From contig CAZBWO010000007.1 of the NCBI GenBank assembly GCA_964495885.1, positions 75,750 through 139,749 of the forward strand: a DNA stretch of 64,000 nt, written 5' to 3'. Position numbers and translations under genes: made by a program. Every line of letters begins with the position of its first letter. The first letter of the stretch is position 1. This stretch comes from PALG01 sp964495885 (GTDB lineage: Bacteria > Bacteroidota > Bacteroidia > Flavobacteriales > Flavobacteriaceae). Positions 17,558-27,601 of this stretch are shown piece after piece. Under the pieces are notes generated by a model that did no database searches, had not been told where the DNA came from, and saw only the letters and a list, made by a program, of their open reading frames with translations.

Positions 17558-18504
17558 TGAATATTTCAATCTCCATCATCATCCCTACCTACAACCGGGC
17601 GCATCTTCTAGGGGAAACCCTTGAAGGCATTCTGGCACAGACCTATCCTCATTGGGAGTGCTTGGTGGTAGATGATGGCAGTACAGATGATACCCCGCTT
17701 CTCATGGAGTCCTATACCCAAAATGATGCGCGTATTCAATACCTGCATCGCCCTAAGGATCGTCCCAAAGGGGCCAATGCAGCACGTAACTATGGGTTTG
17801 AACAATGCAAGGGGGAATGGGTGCAATGGTTTGATAGTGACGACCTCTTGTTACCTACCTACCTGGAAATAAAACAAAAGGCTATCACTAAAGACCCTAC
17901 ACTGGATTTTGTAGTCTCTAGAACACTAAACATGCAGGAAGGCGAACACTTCCACATAGATAAATATGAAGGCAACCTAAAGCATCCATTAAATTTTAAA
18001 AACTACCTAACCGAAAAGGTCTACTGGATGACCCCAGATTTTATGACCAAAAGGGAGTTGTTGCATAAAGTTGATTTTGATGAAACCCTCCGCTCTGCAC
18101 AGGAAACCAATTTCTTTTTAAAATTCCTATTGCAAAATCCGCAAGCTAAAGGGACTTTTATAGACCAGGAAGTGACCCTTAGGAGAATGCATCCTGGTTC
18201 CATTCAGGGAGCAGTACAGCAGGATAAGCAACAGGCAAGTATGCAAAAGCTCTACTCATTGATGGCCGCATATAAAGAGTGTGTTCAAGTGGTGACCAAA
18301 GAAGAAGAGGGAATGCTTCTGAATAAATTAATACCTTTAGCCTACTATATCGCTAAAAAGAATACCTTCAGAAAGGACCGTAGCTTTTTGATGCAACGAC
18401 TTCGGAAAACAAAAGGCTGGAAAAAACTAATCGCTTTTCAAGTAAGTTTGTTCCTTCGGAAATGGAAAAAAGGATATAGCCTAATGAACTACGCCAGAAA
18501 TTGA
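17557..18504 (+). CDS. GT2 family glycosyltransferase
   Basis: 315 residues; ISIIIPTYNRAHLLGETLEG begins the GT-A fold, VVDDGSTDDT is the donor loop and WVQWFDSDDLLLP the metal site. Translationally coupled on both sides (TAATG before, TTGA after). Confidence 0.92.
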   Translation: MNISISIIIPTYNRAHLLGETLEGILAQTYPHWECLVVDDGSTDDTPLLMESYTQNDARIQYLHRPKDRPKGANAARNYGFEQCKGEWVQWFDSDDLLLPTYLEIKQKAITKDPTLDFVVSRTLNMQEGEHFHIDKYEGNLKHPLNFKNYLTEKVYWMTPDFMTKRELLHKVDFDETLRSAQETNFFLKFLLQNPQAKGTFIDQEVTLRRMHPGSIQGAVQQDKQQASMQKLYSLMAAYKECVQVVTKEEEGMLLNKLIPLAYYIAKKNTFRKDRSFLMQRLRKTKGWKKLIAFQVSLFLRKWKKGYSLMNYARN

Positions 18505-19433
18505 AAGTAAGTGTCATCATACCGTACTACAATAGGCCACAAAAACTGGAACGTTGCTTGGCATCTGTTTTTGCACAGACCTTACGGGACTTGGAAATCA
18601 TTGTGGTAGATGATTGTTCTCAGATTCCACCCAAAACAAAACACGAAAAGGTAACCTACCTTCAAAATAAGACCAATCTAGGACCAGGAGCTTCACGAAA
18701 CTTAGGCAAAGCAAATGCAAAAGGAACCTACATGGCTTTTCTGGATTCTGATGATTACTGGCACCCAGAATTTTTGGAGGAGTGTCTTTCGCTTTTCGAA
18801 AAAGAACCCATGGCCATCATGGCCTATACCAATGGGGAAAATGTGAATGAGAAAGGAGAAGTGCTGGGTCCACGAAGGAATGAGGTTGCAGAAGTGAATA
18901 CCATATTGCCTACCATCCTTAAAAAAGGAAGGCCTTGGGGAACAGGAGGGTGCCTATGGAAATCAGAAGCCATACAAAATGTGCATTGGCTTTCCACCCG
19001 CACCTGGGAAGATTATGCTTTTGATGTTTCTGCCGCTTTACACTGCAATACTATTGTGGGAACCATAAAAAAGAGAATTTTCTATGATGTGGCTGGGAGT
19101 GATCAATTATCTAAGGGAAATGCTGAAAAGGCCTTCACTCAAAAAGTAGCTTCACTTCAGGTAATGTCTAAAGATTTGATGAAAGCGGGTAAGAAAACAC
19201 ACCCCGAAATACACTATTTTTTCTGGATGATCCTTTGTAATACCCTCACAAACGGACTCCAAAAAAAACATCCTTCTTCTTCCATTTCCATCCTATGGAA
19301 ACTATTGCAAGAATGGAGTACAGGTAGTACCTCTTTCCTACTTTGGGCAATAAGGATCTTTCCAAGGAAATGGAGACTCAAAGGGCTACGATACCTGCGT
19401 TCCCAAAAGAAAAAGAAATATGAACAATCATAA
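18501..19433 (+). CDS. GT2 family glycosyltransferase
   Basis: 310 residues; KVSVIIPYYNRPQKLERCL, VVDDCSQ and MAFLDSDDYWHPEF mark a GT-A transferase. The TTG start overlaps the upstream TGA (TTGA). The closest upstream gene is also GT2, and the shared layout suggests consecutive sugar additions, though the order of action cannot be read from gene order. Confidence 0.9.
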   Translation: MKVSVIIPYYNRPQKLERCLASVFAQTLRDLEIIVVDDCSQIPPKTKHEKVTYLQNKTNLGPGASRNLGKANAKGTYMAFLDSDDYWHPEFLEECLSLFEKEPMAIMAYTNGENVNEKGEVLGPRRNEVAEVNTILPTILKKGRPWGTGGCLWKSEAIQNVHWLSTRTWEDYAFDVSAALHCNTIVGTIKKRIFYDVAGSDQLSKGNAEKAFTQKVASLQVMSKDLMKAGKKTHPEIHYFFWMILCNTLTNGLQKKHPSSSISILWKLLQEWSTGSTSFLLWAIRIFPRKWRLKGLRYLRSQKKKKYEQS

Positions 19434-19445
19434 CTCCAGTCTCTT

Positions 19446-20642
19446 TTGAAAAAACACCTTTCCATAATCATTTTCGATGGCAGCCTAAAAACCACTCCTT
19501 TTATCAATAGGCTGGCAGCGGGATTGGCGCAGAAACATAAGGTGTACATCATGGGGTTTGATCATCACCTACAAAAACCAATTCCTAAGGTGAACTATAT
19601 TCGCTTGGGAAGTGCCACCCAATCCCTAAAACTCTTTTGGGTGACCTTGGGTTGGGCCTTGAATGGTCTTTTCAAATCGGGAAGTTTTAAAGGAGTTCAA
19701 CAGCTTTTGAAGGGGCTAGGAACCAGAAACAAGAAATCCCTGCAACATTACAATTTCAACAGGGCCATACAATACCTGCAACCAGACATCCTTCATGTAC
19801 AATGGCCGTCATTATTGCCTTGGTGTGAAGGGCTGCTCCAAAAAGAATTACCCAATATCATTTTAAGTCAGCGGGGTTTTCAGAATAATGTACGTCCGTT
19901 CGTAGATCCCGAAAACAAAGCCTACCTACAGAAAATCTATCCCCAACTGGATGGGTTCCATTCGGTATCAAAAGCCATGGAAGCCAAAGGAAACCAAATC
20001 CACAATGATCCTTCCCAAGTAAAACGCGTGGTCTACTCTGGCTTCGACCTAGCGCAGTTGCCCTATGAAGATCCCCAACCGGTTCCTGCCCCACTTCAAT
20101 TGCTATCGGTGGGAAGGCCACATTGGATTAAAAACTATCCATTGGCACTTAAGGCTTGTGCATTGCTAAAGCAACAGAACATCCCATTTCAGTACACCAT
20201 CATTGGAGCAAAAGGAAATGAGGAACTGCAATATCTTGTAAGAATGTTGGGGTTAGAAGAAGAGGTGCAACTCACAGCTAGGGTGTCTCAAAAGGAAGTC
20301 TATGAAAGAATGCGCGCGGCAACCGTATTGTTACTGCCTTCCCTTGCCGAAGGGATGCCAAACGTAGCCCTAGAGGCCATGGCTTTGGGAGTTCCGGTAG
20401 TAAGTTCCAACTCTGGTGGAATCAATGAAATGATAATCCACCAAAAAACAGGCTGGTTGGTATCATCACAGGATCCAAAGGAAATGGCACAGGTCATGAG
20501 TGAATTACCCCAACTGGCACATAAGGAGCTTATCAATATCACCCAAGCTGCCAGAAAGAAAATAGAAGTAGAAGCCACTACCCAAACTATGGTACAAGGA
20601 ATGGAATCCCTCTACACGGAAGTATGCAATAGGGATCGTTAA
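19446..20642 (+). CDS. GT4 family glycosyltransferase
   Basis: 398 residues with a GT-B fold. LQLLSVGRPHWIKNYPLAL opens the C-domain, and the EGMPNVALEAMALGVPVVSS block is the donor site with the E-x7-E pair. TTG at 19446 starts 13 nt after the previous stop. Confidence 0.92.
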   Translation: MKKHLSIIIFDGSLKTTPFINRLAAGLAQKHKVYIMGFDHHLQKPIPKVNYIRLGSATQSLKLFWVTLGWALNGLFKSGSFKGVQQLLKGLGTRNKKSLQHYNFNRAIQYLQPDILHVQWPSLLPWCEGLLQKELPNIILSQRGFQNNVRPFVDPENKAYLQKIYPQLDGFHSVSKAMEAKGNQIHNDPSQVKRVVYSGFDLAQLPYEDPQPVPAPLQLLSVGRPHWIKNYPLALKACALLKQQNIPFQYTIIGAKGNEELQYLVRMLGLEEEVQLTARVSQKEVYERMRAATVLLLPSLAEGMPNVALEAMALGVPVVSSNSGGINEMIIHQKTGWLVSSQDPKEMAQVMSELPQLAHKELINITQAARKKIEVEATTQTMVQGMESLYTEVCNRDR

Positions 20643-20685
20643 ATACGATAGATTTCCTATCTTTACCGTGTTCCCAAAACAGCCC

Positions 20686-22074
20686 ATGCCAACCGTAACC
20701 ACACCCATTATTCCGCATAAAACAACCCTGGTGAAAACTTCACCACAAGGAACCTTAGATCATAAGGCAATTTGTGTGTTTGCCGCAACGGGTTTTTTCC
20801 TAGATCAGGATACTTGGCATACCCATCAAAAAATGCTTTCTCCGGCTTCACTCGCAGTAGTGGAAAACGGAATGGTACAAAAACAGACTCCTTATTTCCA
20901 ATGGCACTATACCCCAAAGGGAATTTCCTTTGAAGAAGCCTTGGAAGAATATACCCACATTTTTGAGCAGATTCTTTCCGAACAGACCCAGGGCGAACAA
21001 GTGATTCTGCCTATTTCTGGCGGACTGGACAGTAGAACCCAAGCTTTGGGATTAGAGCGTATAGGGGCTAAAGTACAGGGATATAGCTATGATTTCAAGG
21101 GAGGCTACCCGGAAACCAAAATCGCAAAAAAAATAGCGAAAGCCTGTGGGTTCCCTTTTCAGGAATTACACGTGGAAGCAGGCTATCTCTGGGACAAGAT
21201 TGAGGCGCTTGCAACTATGAATCAGTGTTACAGTGAATTTACCCACCCACGTCAAATGGCTTTTACCGAAGCGTATACTTCCATGGGAACGGTATTCTCC
21301 CTAGGACATTGGGGCGATGTGTTGTTCGATAGGGGTGCCCCAAAAGGAACTACCCTGGAAGACCTACCTCAGTTGGCACTCAAAAAGATCGTCAAAAAAG
21401 GGGGATGGGAACTAGGCAATAAATTATGGGAAGTATGGGGCTTGGAAGGTAACTTTAAGGAATACCTCACCCAACGTACCCATGACCTATTAAAACAAAT
21501 AGGAATAGACAATGCCAGTGCCAAGATGCGGGCGTTCAAATCGTTGTATTGGGCACCACGATGGACTTCCGTAAATCTATCGGTATTTGAAAGTGTGCAC
21601 CCTATCACTCTTCCGTATTACGACAACCGCATGTGCGAGTTCATTTGTACCATTCCAGAGGAATATCTGGCAGATCGCAAATTGCAAATCGCCTACCTCA
21701 AAAAGTACAGTCCGACCCTCTCCAAAATTACCTGGCAGGCCCAAAAGCCTTATAATCTTTATACCTTCCCCAAAAACAAATCTCCCCAAAACCTTCCGTA
21801 TCGTGTCATACAGAAGGCTAAACGGGAAGCCAAGAAGGCTATAGGGAAACCATACATTCAACGGAATTGGGAATTGCAGTTTGAAGGCATGGAAAATGAT
21901 GCCCACTTACAGGAATATTTGTTTTCTGAAGAATTATTGGGACTCGTTCCCAAAGAAACCGTGACCCGCTTTTACAATGCGTTTAAAAACATAGATGCGG
22001 TAGAATACTCCCACCCCGTGAGTATGTTGCTTACCTTTGCCCTACGGATGAAACTTTTTGAACATGACACCTAA
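20686..22074 (+). CDS. Asparagine synthase-related amidotransferase lacking the glutaminase domain
   Basis: 462 residues. The ATP-pyrophosphatase loop LPISGGLDSRTQAL (near residues 108-121) and the following AsnB-like helical domain are clear. The N-terminal 100 residues do not begin with Met-Cys and show no Ntn glutaminase core. Such proteins in glycan loci (compare WbpS) may form amides on uronic acids, which would fit the UDP-GalNAcA genes at the start of this locus; this is inference. ATG at 20686 is chosen, with an in-frame GTG at 20668 as an alternative. A -7-like TATCTTTA lies at 20658-20665. Confidence 0.8.
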   Translation: MPTVTTPIIPHKTTLVKTSPQGTLDHKAICVFAATGFFLDQDTWHTHQKMLSPASLAVVENGMVQKQTPYFQWHYTPKGISFEEALEEYTHIFEQILSEQTQGEQVILPISGGLDSRTQALGLERIGAKVQGYSYDFKGGYPETKIAKKIAKACGFPFQELHVEAGYLWDKIEALATMNQCYSEFTHPRQMAFTEAYTSMGTVFSLGHWGDVLFDRGAPKGTTLEDLPQLALKKIVKKGGWELGNKLWEVWGLEGNFKEYLTQRTHDLLKQIGIDNASAKMRAFKSLYWAPRWTSVNLSVFESVHPITLPYYDNRMCEFICTIPEEYLADRKLQIAYLKKYSPTLSKITWQAQKPYNLYTFPKNKSPQNLPYRVIQKAKREAKKAIGKPYIQRNWELQFEGMENDAHLQEYLFSEELLGLVPKETVTRFYNAFKNIDAVEYSHPVSMLLTFALRMKLFEHDT

Positions 22075-23119
22075 GCGAATCCTACTTACCATTCCCAATT
22101 TCAAGACCGCAGGGAGTCAGTATGTGGTATTAGCCCTTTTTCGGCTATTGGATAGAGCCTTGTTTGATCCGTATGTGTTGGTAGAAAAATTCCCTGATTC
22201 GTTTCCACCGGAAATCCCGAAAGAGAAACAACTACATATCCAATACACGGGGAATACCCGCAAGGATATACAACTCTTGGCCCAATTGCTGAAAGAATAC
22301 CAATTTCCCATGCTTCATTCTTGGGATTATCGTTCCAAGCCTGTGGAAGCCTTGGCGTGTAGAAGGGTTGGTACGAAGTACTTGTTTACCAAAAAGAACA
22401 ATGCATGGTCTAAACGATGGTGGCTAAAAAGTATGTTGGCGCATCATATTGTGTATGACAACCCTGAAATGGACCACCGGTTTTTTTCAGGATGGCCACT
22501 TCATAAGAAAGCTACTTTTATACCACATGGGGTAGATACCAATGTATTTAAACCCTTTGAAAGGCAACCGCATGACGGATTTAAAATTTGTTGTGTGGGG
22601 AATATTGGAAAGAATAAAAACCAGATCATCCTACTACAAGCCCTTACCCAACTTCCTGAAACGGTAAGTGTGCACCTTTACGGAAAGGAAGACAAATCCT
22701 ACCGTGCTCATTTGAATGGTTTTGTGGCCGAAAACAAATTGACACACCGGGTGTTTTTTGAAGGGGTAGTGCCAAATGAGGAGCTTCCAAAGGTGTTAAA
22801 TCAATATGATTTGTTTGTATTACCTTCGTTTAATGAAGGGTTTCCTGTATCGGTACTGGAAGCCATGGCCTGTGGCATTCCAGTATTGGCGAGTGACTCT
22901 GGGGGAGGAACACGGCATATTTTAGGAGCGGAAAGCCCCTATATTTTTGATCCAAAAGATAGTACGGCATTGCTGAAGGGTATTCACAAGATCATGGAAA
23001 CTCCTGCCACAGAGTTGGAGGAAATGGTTTCAAAAGGACGGAAACGGGTCGTGGACACATTTACACAGCTACAGGAAGCAAATGCCTATGCTGCCTTGTA
23101 CCAAAAATTAGTAAACTAA
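22064..23119 (+). CDS. GT4 family glycosyltransferase
   Basis: 351 residues. RILLTIPNFKTAGSQYVVLA starts the acceptor domain; FKICCVGNIGKNKNQIILLQ starts the donor domain; NEGFPVSVLEAMACGIPVLA carries the GT4 donor-site glutamates. The ATG at 22064 overlaps the preceding gene by 11 nt. Confidence 0.92.
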   Translation: MTPKRILLTIPNFKTAGSQYVVLALFRLLDRALFDPYVLVEKFPDSFPPEIPKEKQLHIQYTGNTRKDIQLLAQLLKEYQFPMLHSWDYRSKPVEALACRRVGTKYLFTKKNNAWSKRWWLKSMLAHHIVYDNPEMDHRFFSGWPLHKKATFIPHGVDTNVFKPFERQPHDGFKICCVGNIGKNKNQIILLQALTQLPETVSVHLYGKEDKSYRAHLNGFVAENKLTHRVFFEGVVPNEELPKVLNQYDLFVLPSFNEGFPVSVLEAMACGIPVLASDSGGGTRHILGAESPYIFDPKDSTALLKGIHKIMETPATELEEMVSKGRKRVVDTFTQLQEANAYAALYQKLVN

Positions 23120-23121
23120 GT

Positions 23122-23973
23122 ATGGTATACAACAAACATATTGTGGTAGTAGGATCTGCACGAAGCGGAACCAGTTGGCTGGCCGAGGTTTTGGCAAGAC
23201 CGCATCGCTACCGATTGTTGTTTGAACCAGAACATGAATTCAATACCCCAAAGGGACATTTGTTATGCGATCGTTGGATAGCATCCAAAGAGGAAGCTGG
23301 GCCAGAGGCCCATCGGTATCTAAAAAAAGTATTTGCAAACCGCGTAGATAACGATTGGATTGCCCAACATAGTAATCGGAAATGGAAACGACACCTTTGG
23401 CCCTTCATTCCGAAGAAATACATCATTAAATTTGTACGCTGTAATTTGTCGGCATCATATATCGCAAACACCTTTCATATTCCTGTGGTACATGTAGTTC
23501 GGGATCCCTTTGAAGTAATTGCTTCCCAACAACGGGTAAAATTTCCATGGTTGTACGATCTTTCCAGATTTCAACAACAGCCAAATTTGGTAAAGGCCCT
23601 TCAGGAGCATTTTCAAATAGACATTACCCATCTTGAGGCTTATTCCAAAGTGGCATTACTAACCTTGCGTTGGGGTATCGAAAATTGCCTTCCAAAAGTA
23701 ATGCACCCCTCAAATTTGGAAGGATATACCTGGATTTCCCATCAACAACTGCGGGAAGACATCTCATTGTTTCAAAAATTGTGCAATACGCATCAGTTGG
23801 AAGTTGCCCCCAATTTGGAAACATGGTACCGTAAGCCATCTTCCAAAGCACATCCAAGAGGGATGAAAGGAAATGCGGTTGATGGAGAGCGCAATGCTTT
23901 GCAAAGTAACGAGGAAGTTTTGTCACTCCTTGATAAGTTTCAGTACAAATCCTTGCTAAAAGACGTGCTGTGA
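23122..23973 (+). CDS. Sulfotransferase-like protein
   Basis: 283 residues. The PAPS loop is VVVGSARSGTSWLAEVLA (about residues 7-24). The 3'-phosphate region is VVHVVRDPFEVIASQQ near residue 125, and a KGNA motif stands near the C-terminus where PAPS-binding residues often lie. It is predicted to sulfate a sugar hydroxyl. It overlaps the next sulfotransferase by 4 nt (GTGA), so the two are translated together and may modify different positions. Confidence 0.85.
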   Translation: MVYNKHIVVVGSARSGTSWLAEVLARPHRYRLLFEPEHEFNTPKGHLLCDRWIASKEEAGPEAHRYLKKVFANRVDNDWIAQHSNRKWKRHLWPFIPKKYIIKFVRCNLSASYIANTFHIPVVHVVRDPFEVIASQQRVKFPWLYDLSRFQQQPNLVKALQEHFQIDITHLEAYSKVALLTLRWGIENCLPKVMHPSNLEGYTWISHQQLREDISLFQKLCNTHQLEVAPNLETWYRKPSSKAHPRGMKGNAVDGERNALQSNEEVLSLLDKFQYKSLLKDVL

Positions 23974-24755
23974 GAACCTTTTTAAAGAAACAATACCGAA
24001 AATATCTACAAAGAAAGGCCACGCGGTTATATACGTCTTTACCTAATCGTTTTGGAACATTTGAACGGGTTTACCATATCCACCTTCGGAAGACAGCAGG
24101 AACCAGTGTTAATTCGGCTTTTTGGAATCAAGCGGGTCTGGGTTTACAGGATATAAAGCGAAAACCATTGGTAATAAAGCAGGGATGGATTTTTGTACGC
24201 AACAATCTAACGTTAATCAACAAAGGACATTACCACTTTGGGAATTCACACATCCCGGTTTGGAAATTGTCCCTTCCACCACAAACGTATACTTTTTGTA
24301 TGTTTCGGGAGCCTATGGAACGGTTGGTTTCCTTGTATCGGTATTACCTATGGATTCAGCAAACGCCTGCAGAGGAAGCCATCAAGATAGAGCCCTACTA
24401 CCATAGCATTGCGAGCAAAATACCGTTTATGGGAAATTCCTTTACCGACTTCCTCACGCATCTTCCTAAAAAACACTTACAGAATCAATTGTATATGTTT
24501 TCGGAAACCTATGATGTGGAAGAAGCATTGGAACACGTGGCACAGGTGCATACGGTTTGTTTTCAGTCGGAATTTGAAAAGGGAATCACCCAACTTTCCG
24601 AAGCATTGAATGTTTCCTTGCAGGTACAACGGGAACGGAAATTTGAAGCGCCCCACATCGTTCTGAATGAAGAAGAACGGAAACTGGCGCAACAATTACT
24701 GAAAGAAGAATATAATTTTTATAGGAAGTTAGTAGATTTATACGCAAACACATGA
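23970..24755 (+). CDS. Sulfotransferase family 2-like protein
   Basis: 261 residues. The PAPS loop is YHIHLRKTAGTSVNSAF (about residues 35-51). FCMFREPMERLVSLYRYY is the 3'-phosphate motif. It is distinct in sequence from its neighbour at 23122, so the pair did not arise by a recent tandem duplication. The GTG start sits in a GTGA overlap and the end overlaps the next ATG (ATGA). Confidence 0.85.
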   Translation: MRTFLKKQYRKYLQRKATRLYTSLPNRFGTFERVYHIHLRKTAGTSVNSAFWNQAGLGLQDIKRKPLVIKQGWIFVRNNLTLINKGHYHFGNSHIPVWKLSLPPQTYTFCMFREPMERLVSLYRYYLWIQQTPAEEAIKIEPYYHSIASKIPFMGNSFTDFLTHLPKKHLQNQLYMFSETYDVEEALEHVAQVHTVCFQSEFEKGITQLSEALNVSLQVQRERKFEAPHIVLNEEERKLAQQLLKEEYNFYRKLVDLYANT

Positions 24756-25528
24756 CACCCGTACTTAGCATCTTAATTACTTCCTATAATAGGCCCGCTG
24801 CCTTGCAAAAGTGTGTGGAAGCCATTCGGGAAATCGACTGGCCTGTTTCGGTTGAGGTGGTAGTGTCTGATGATGCCAGTACACCCGAAGCCCTTTCCGA
24901 AATCAAACAAATAAAAGGCATAGACCATTTGCTAACAGCTCAAAAGAATCTGGGTTTGGGAGGGAACCTCAATAAAGTGCTCAAAGCAGCAAAAGGAGAG
25001 TTTGTATTGTATTGTCAGGAAGATTTTTTATTGGAAGAAAAGATTGCTCCGGTAATTGCAGAGGCCATCAAACTCATACGGGAGCATCAATTGGAGATGG
25101 TTCGGTTTCAAGCCAATTATCATTTTCCAAAATTGGTATCACTTACCACCCATATTTTTGCCATTCCACATTTTTCATGGAAGAATTTTCTGTTCAATAC
25201 CTTTCAGTACAGTGATAATCCCTTCATCACCCGAAACGGATTTTTTAAGGATTTAGGCTACTTTTTGGAAGGGGTGCGAAGTGATTATGGAGAGGCCGAG
25301 TTTGCCATTCGGGTTGTGGCATTCAAAAAGCGCATTGGTATTACAAAGCCTTATTTCGTTAAGCCCAATGAGAAAGAACAATCCACCCTTCGAAATCAAA
25401 AGATAGGACTAAAGAAGACGACCCCAAAAAAGAAATTGAAACGATTCTTAAGGGCCTTACGCCAACATGTGGAATGGCTTTTTTATCGAAAGAACAAAAG
25501 GGGCTTGATAACCTATTCAAAGAGCTAA
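24752..25528 (+). CDS. GT2 family glycosyltransferase
   Basis: 258 residues; PVLSILITSYNRPAALQKCV, VVSDDASTPEA and FVLYCQEDFLLEEK. The metal site reads QED rather than DxD, an allowed GT2 variant. Coupled to the upstream sulfotransferase by ATGA. Confidence 0.88.
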   Translation: MTPVLSILITSYNRPAALQKCVEAIREIDWPVSVEVVVSDDASTPEALSEIKQIKGIDHLLTAQKNLGLGGNLNKVLKAAKGEFVLYCQEDFLLEEKIAPVIAEAIKLIREHQLEMVRFQANYHFPKLVSLTTHIFAIPHFSWKNFLFNTFQYSDNPFITRNGFFKDLGYFLEGVRSDYGEAEFAIRVVAFKKRIGITKPYFVKPNEKEQSTLRNQKIGLKKTTPKKKLKRFLRALRQHVEWLFYRKNKRGLITYSKS

Positions 25529-25529
25529 T

Positions 25530-26702
25530 ATGGTCATAGGAATTGTTTTAGCGGCTACCCCAGGATATTCGGAAACCTTCTTTAGATCTAAGATTGAAGG
25601 ACTGCAAAAAAAAGGACATCGGGTTTTATTATTTGTGCAAAGAAAAGACCCTACCTTTTCATTGTGTGAGGTAAGGGTCGCTCCTAAAGTCTATTCCAAT
25701 AGATTACTGCAGTTCATGGCGATGCTGGCCAAAGGGATCCAACAAATAGGGTCATTACACCCCGTCATTCGTTTTTGGAAATTGCAACGTAAGTCGGGAT
25801 CCTCATTGGCAGCTACGTTAAAGTCATGCTATCTTAATGCACACATCCTAAGTACTTCAGTAGACTGGTTGCACTTTGGGTTTGCCACCATGGCATTGGG
25901 GAAAGAGCAATTGCCCGAAGCCATAGGGGCCAAGATGGCGGTGAGTTTCCGGGGGTTTGACATAAATGTATACCCCATCAAGCACCCAGATTGTTATAAA
26001 ACGCTTTTTAAAAAGGTAGATAAGGTACATAGTATCTCCAACTATCTCTTACAGCAAGCATACCGTTTGGGGTTGTCTACTTCAGTGCCATACCAAATCA
26101 TCACCCCGGCAGTAGATTTACAAAAACTACCATCCCATGATGGTCCTTCAGCAAAACAATGGGTACTCGCTACCGTAGCTCGTTTACACTGGATCAAAGG
26201 ATTGGAAACAGCACTAAAGGCAGTACAAATATTACATCAACAGGGTTGTAACATAACCTATCATATCATAGGGGATGGGGACCGTAAAAATAGGGAGCGC
26301 TACCAATTTTTAGTACAGGAATTGGGGATTGAAGGAATTGTTGTTTTTCACGGAAGGCAGTCCCATGCAGCCACCCTTGCTCAAATGGCCATGTCCTCTC
26401 TTTATGTGCAACCTAGTCTTAATGAAGGATTTTGCAATGCGGTTCTGGAAGCCCAAGGCATGGGGCTATTGACGGTAGCTTCCAAGGTGGGCGGACTCCC
26501 AGAAAATATCGAAGATGAAAAAACGGGATGGTTAGTGCCTAGCAATAATTCAGAAGCACTAGCTCAGAAAATAAGGGAAGTCATGGAACTACCTAAAGAG
26601 GTACGGGATAAAATACGTATGCAGGCGACCCATAGAGTACAGGAACAATTTGGTATCTTGGCACAGCAAACCGCTTTTCAGGAATTTTATAAGGAACTTT
26701 AG
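25530..26702 (+). CDS. GT4 family glycosyltransferase
   Basis: 390 residues with a GT-B fold; WVLATVARLHWIKGLETAL begins the donor domain, followed by YHIIGDGDRKN and the donor site NEGFCNAVLEAQGMGLLTVA. Starts 1 nt after the previous stop. Confidence 0.92.
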   Translation: MVIGIVLAATPGYSETFFRSKIEGLQKKGHRVLLFVQRKDPTFSLCEVRVAPKVYSNRLLQFMAMLAKGIQQIGSLHPVIRFWKLQRKSGSSLAATLKSCYLNAHILSTSVDWLHFGFATMALGKEQLPEAIGAKMAVSFRGFDINVYPIKHPDCYKTLFKKVDKVHSISNYLLQQAYRLGLSTSVPYQIITPAVDLQKLPSHDGPSAKQWVLATVARLHWIKGLETALKAVQILHQQGCNITYHIIGDGDRKNRERYQFLVQELGIEGIVVFHGRQSHAATLAQMAMSSLYVQPSLNEGFCNAVLEAQGMGLLTVASKVGGLPENIEDEKTGWLVPSNNSEALAQKIREVMELPKEVRDKIRMQATHRVQEQFGILAQQTAFQEFYKEL

Positions 26703-26706
26703 CGTA

Positions 26707-27570
26707 TTGAAAAAGAAACTTAGACATATCAAATCAGTGGTATTGGCACAATGGGATGTGTTGAAAACAGCCTACTACCGTTTGAATGGCAAAAAAGTGA
26801 TACGGGCCCATTTCTCTAGGGAACAAAATTTTGGGGATTTATTCAACTATGACTTGTTGCGTTTTTTCGGTTATGAATTAATCCATGAGCCAAATCCGTT
26901 GAAGAGTACCATGGCCATGACAGGATCTATTCTACAGGCATTTCCTAGGGAGTTTTCCGGTTATGTGATGGGTGCAGGTTTTATCAAGGAACGATTCAAT
27001 AGAACCCCTAACCAATGGAAAACCCATATCATTAGGGGGCCGCTTAGTGCACAGCAATGTGATGCTCCCAAAGAGGTGATTTATGCAGACCCCGGTATTT
27101 TAGCCCCCCTTGTTTTTGAAAATACCGCAAAAAGGAAACCTAGCCAACCCACTTATTCCTTGGGAATTATTCCACATTATAGGGATAAAGGAATACTAAA
27201 CCCCAACTCATGGAAGGAAGAGGTGTTAATCATTGATGTAAATAGGACACCCGAAAAAGTAATGGAAGACCTACAAAAATGTGCCCATGTGGCGTCTTCT
27301 TCCTTGCACGGACTCATATTCGCAGATGCCTTACGGATTCCCAATATTCATTTAAAATTTGGAGACAGGGTTTTGGGAGGATTGCATAAATTCAAGGATT
27401 ATTATTTGGGCATGAATGCGACCCCTGAAGTGCTGAATTATTCCAATGATCTTACTCCTGAAGCAATTATTGAGAGGTGTGCATTGCGGTATTCTGAAGA
27501 AATATTGGTGGAAAAACAACAGGCGGTCATTTCAAAATTTAAAAGTGTATTGAACGAACTAAATGAATGA
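26707..27570 (+). CDS. Polysaccharide pyruvyl transferase-family protein
   Basis: About 287 residues of the CsaB/WcaK/GumL superfamily. These transfer pyruvate from phosphoenolpyruvate to form a ketal on a sugar, or in some cases act as glycosyltransferases. Visible landmarks are NFGDLFNYDLLRFFGYEL, VMGAGFIKERF, IRGPLSAQQC, YADPGILAP and CAHVASSSLHGLIFADAL (the conserved SSxHG). TTG at 26707, 4 nt after the upstream stop, is preferred over an in-frame start at 26650 inside the upstream gene. Confidence 0.85.
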   Translation: MKKKLRHIKSVVLAQWDVLKTAYYRLNGKKVIRAHFSREQNFGDLFNYDLLRFFGYELIHEPNPLKSTMAMTGSILQAFPREFSGYVMGAGFIKERFNRTPNQWKTHIIRGPLSAQQCDAPKEVIYADPGILAPLVFENTAKRKPSQPTYSLGIIPHYRDKGILNPNSWKEEVLIIDVNRTPEKVMEDLQKCAHVASSSLHGLIFADALRIPNIHLKFGDRVLGGLHKFKDYYLGMNATPEVLNYSNDLTPEAIIERCALRYSEEILVEKQQAVISKFKSVLNELNE

Positions 27571-27601
27571 CTAAGAAATTGATAAATCCCTACTTGGTTT
27601 G

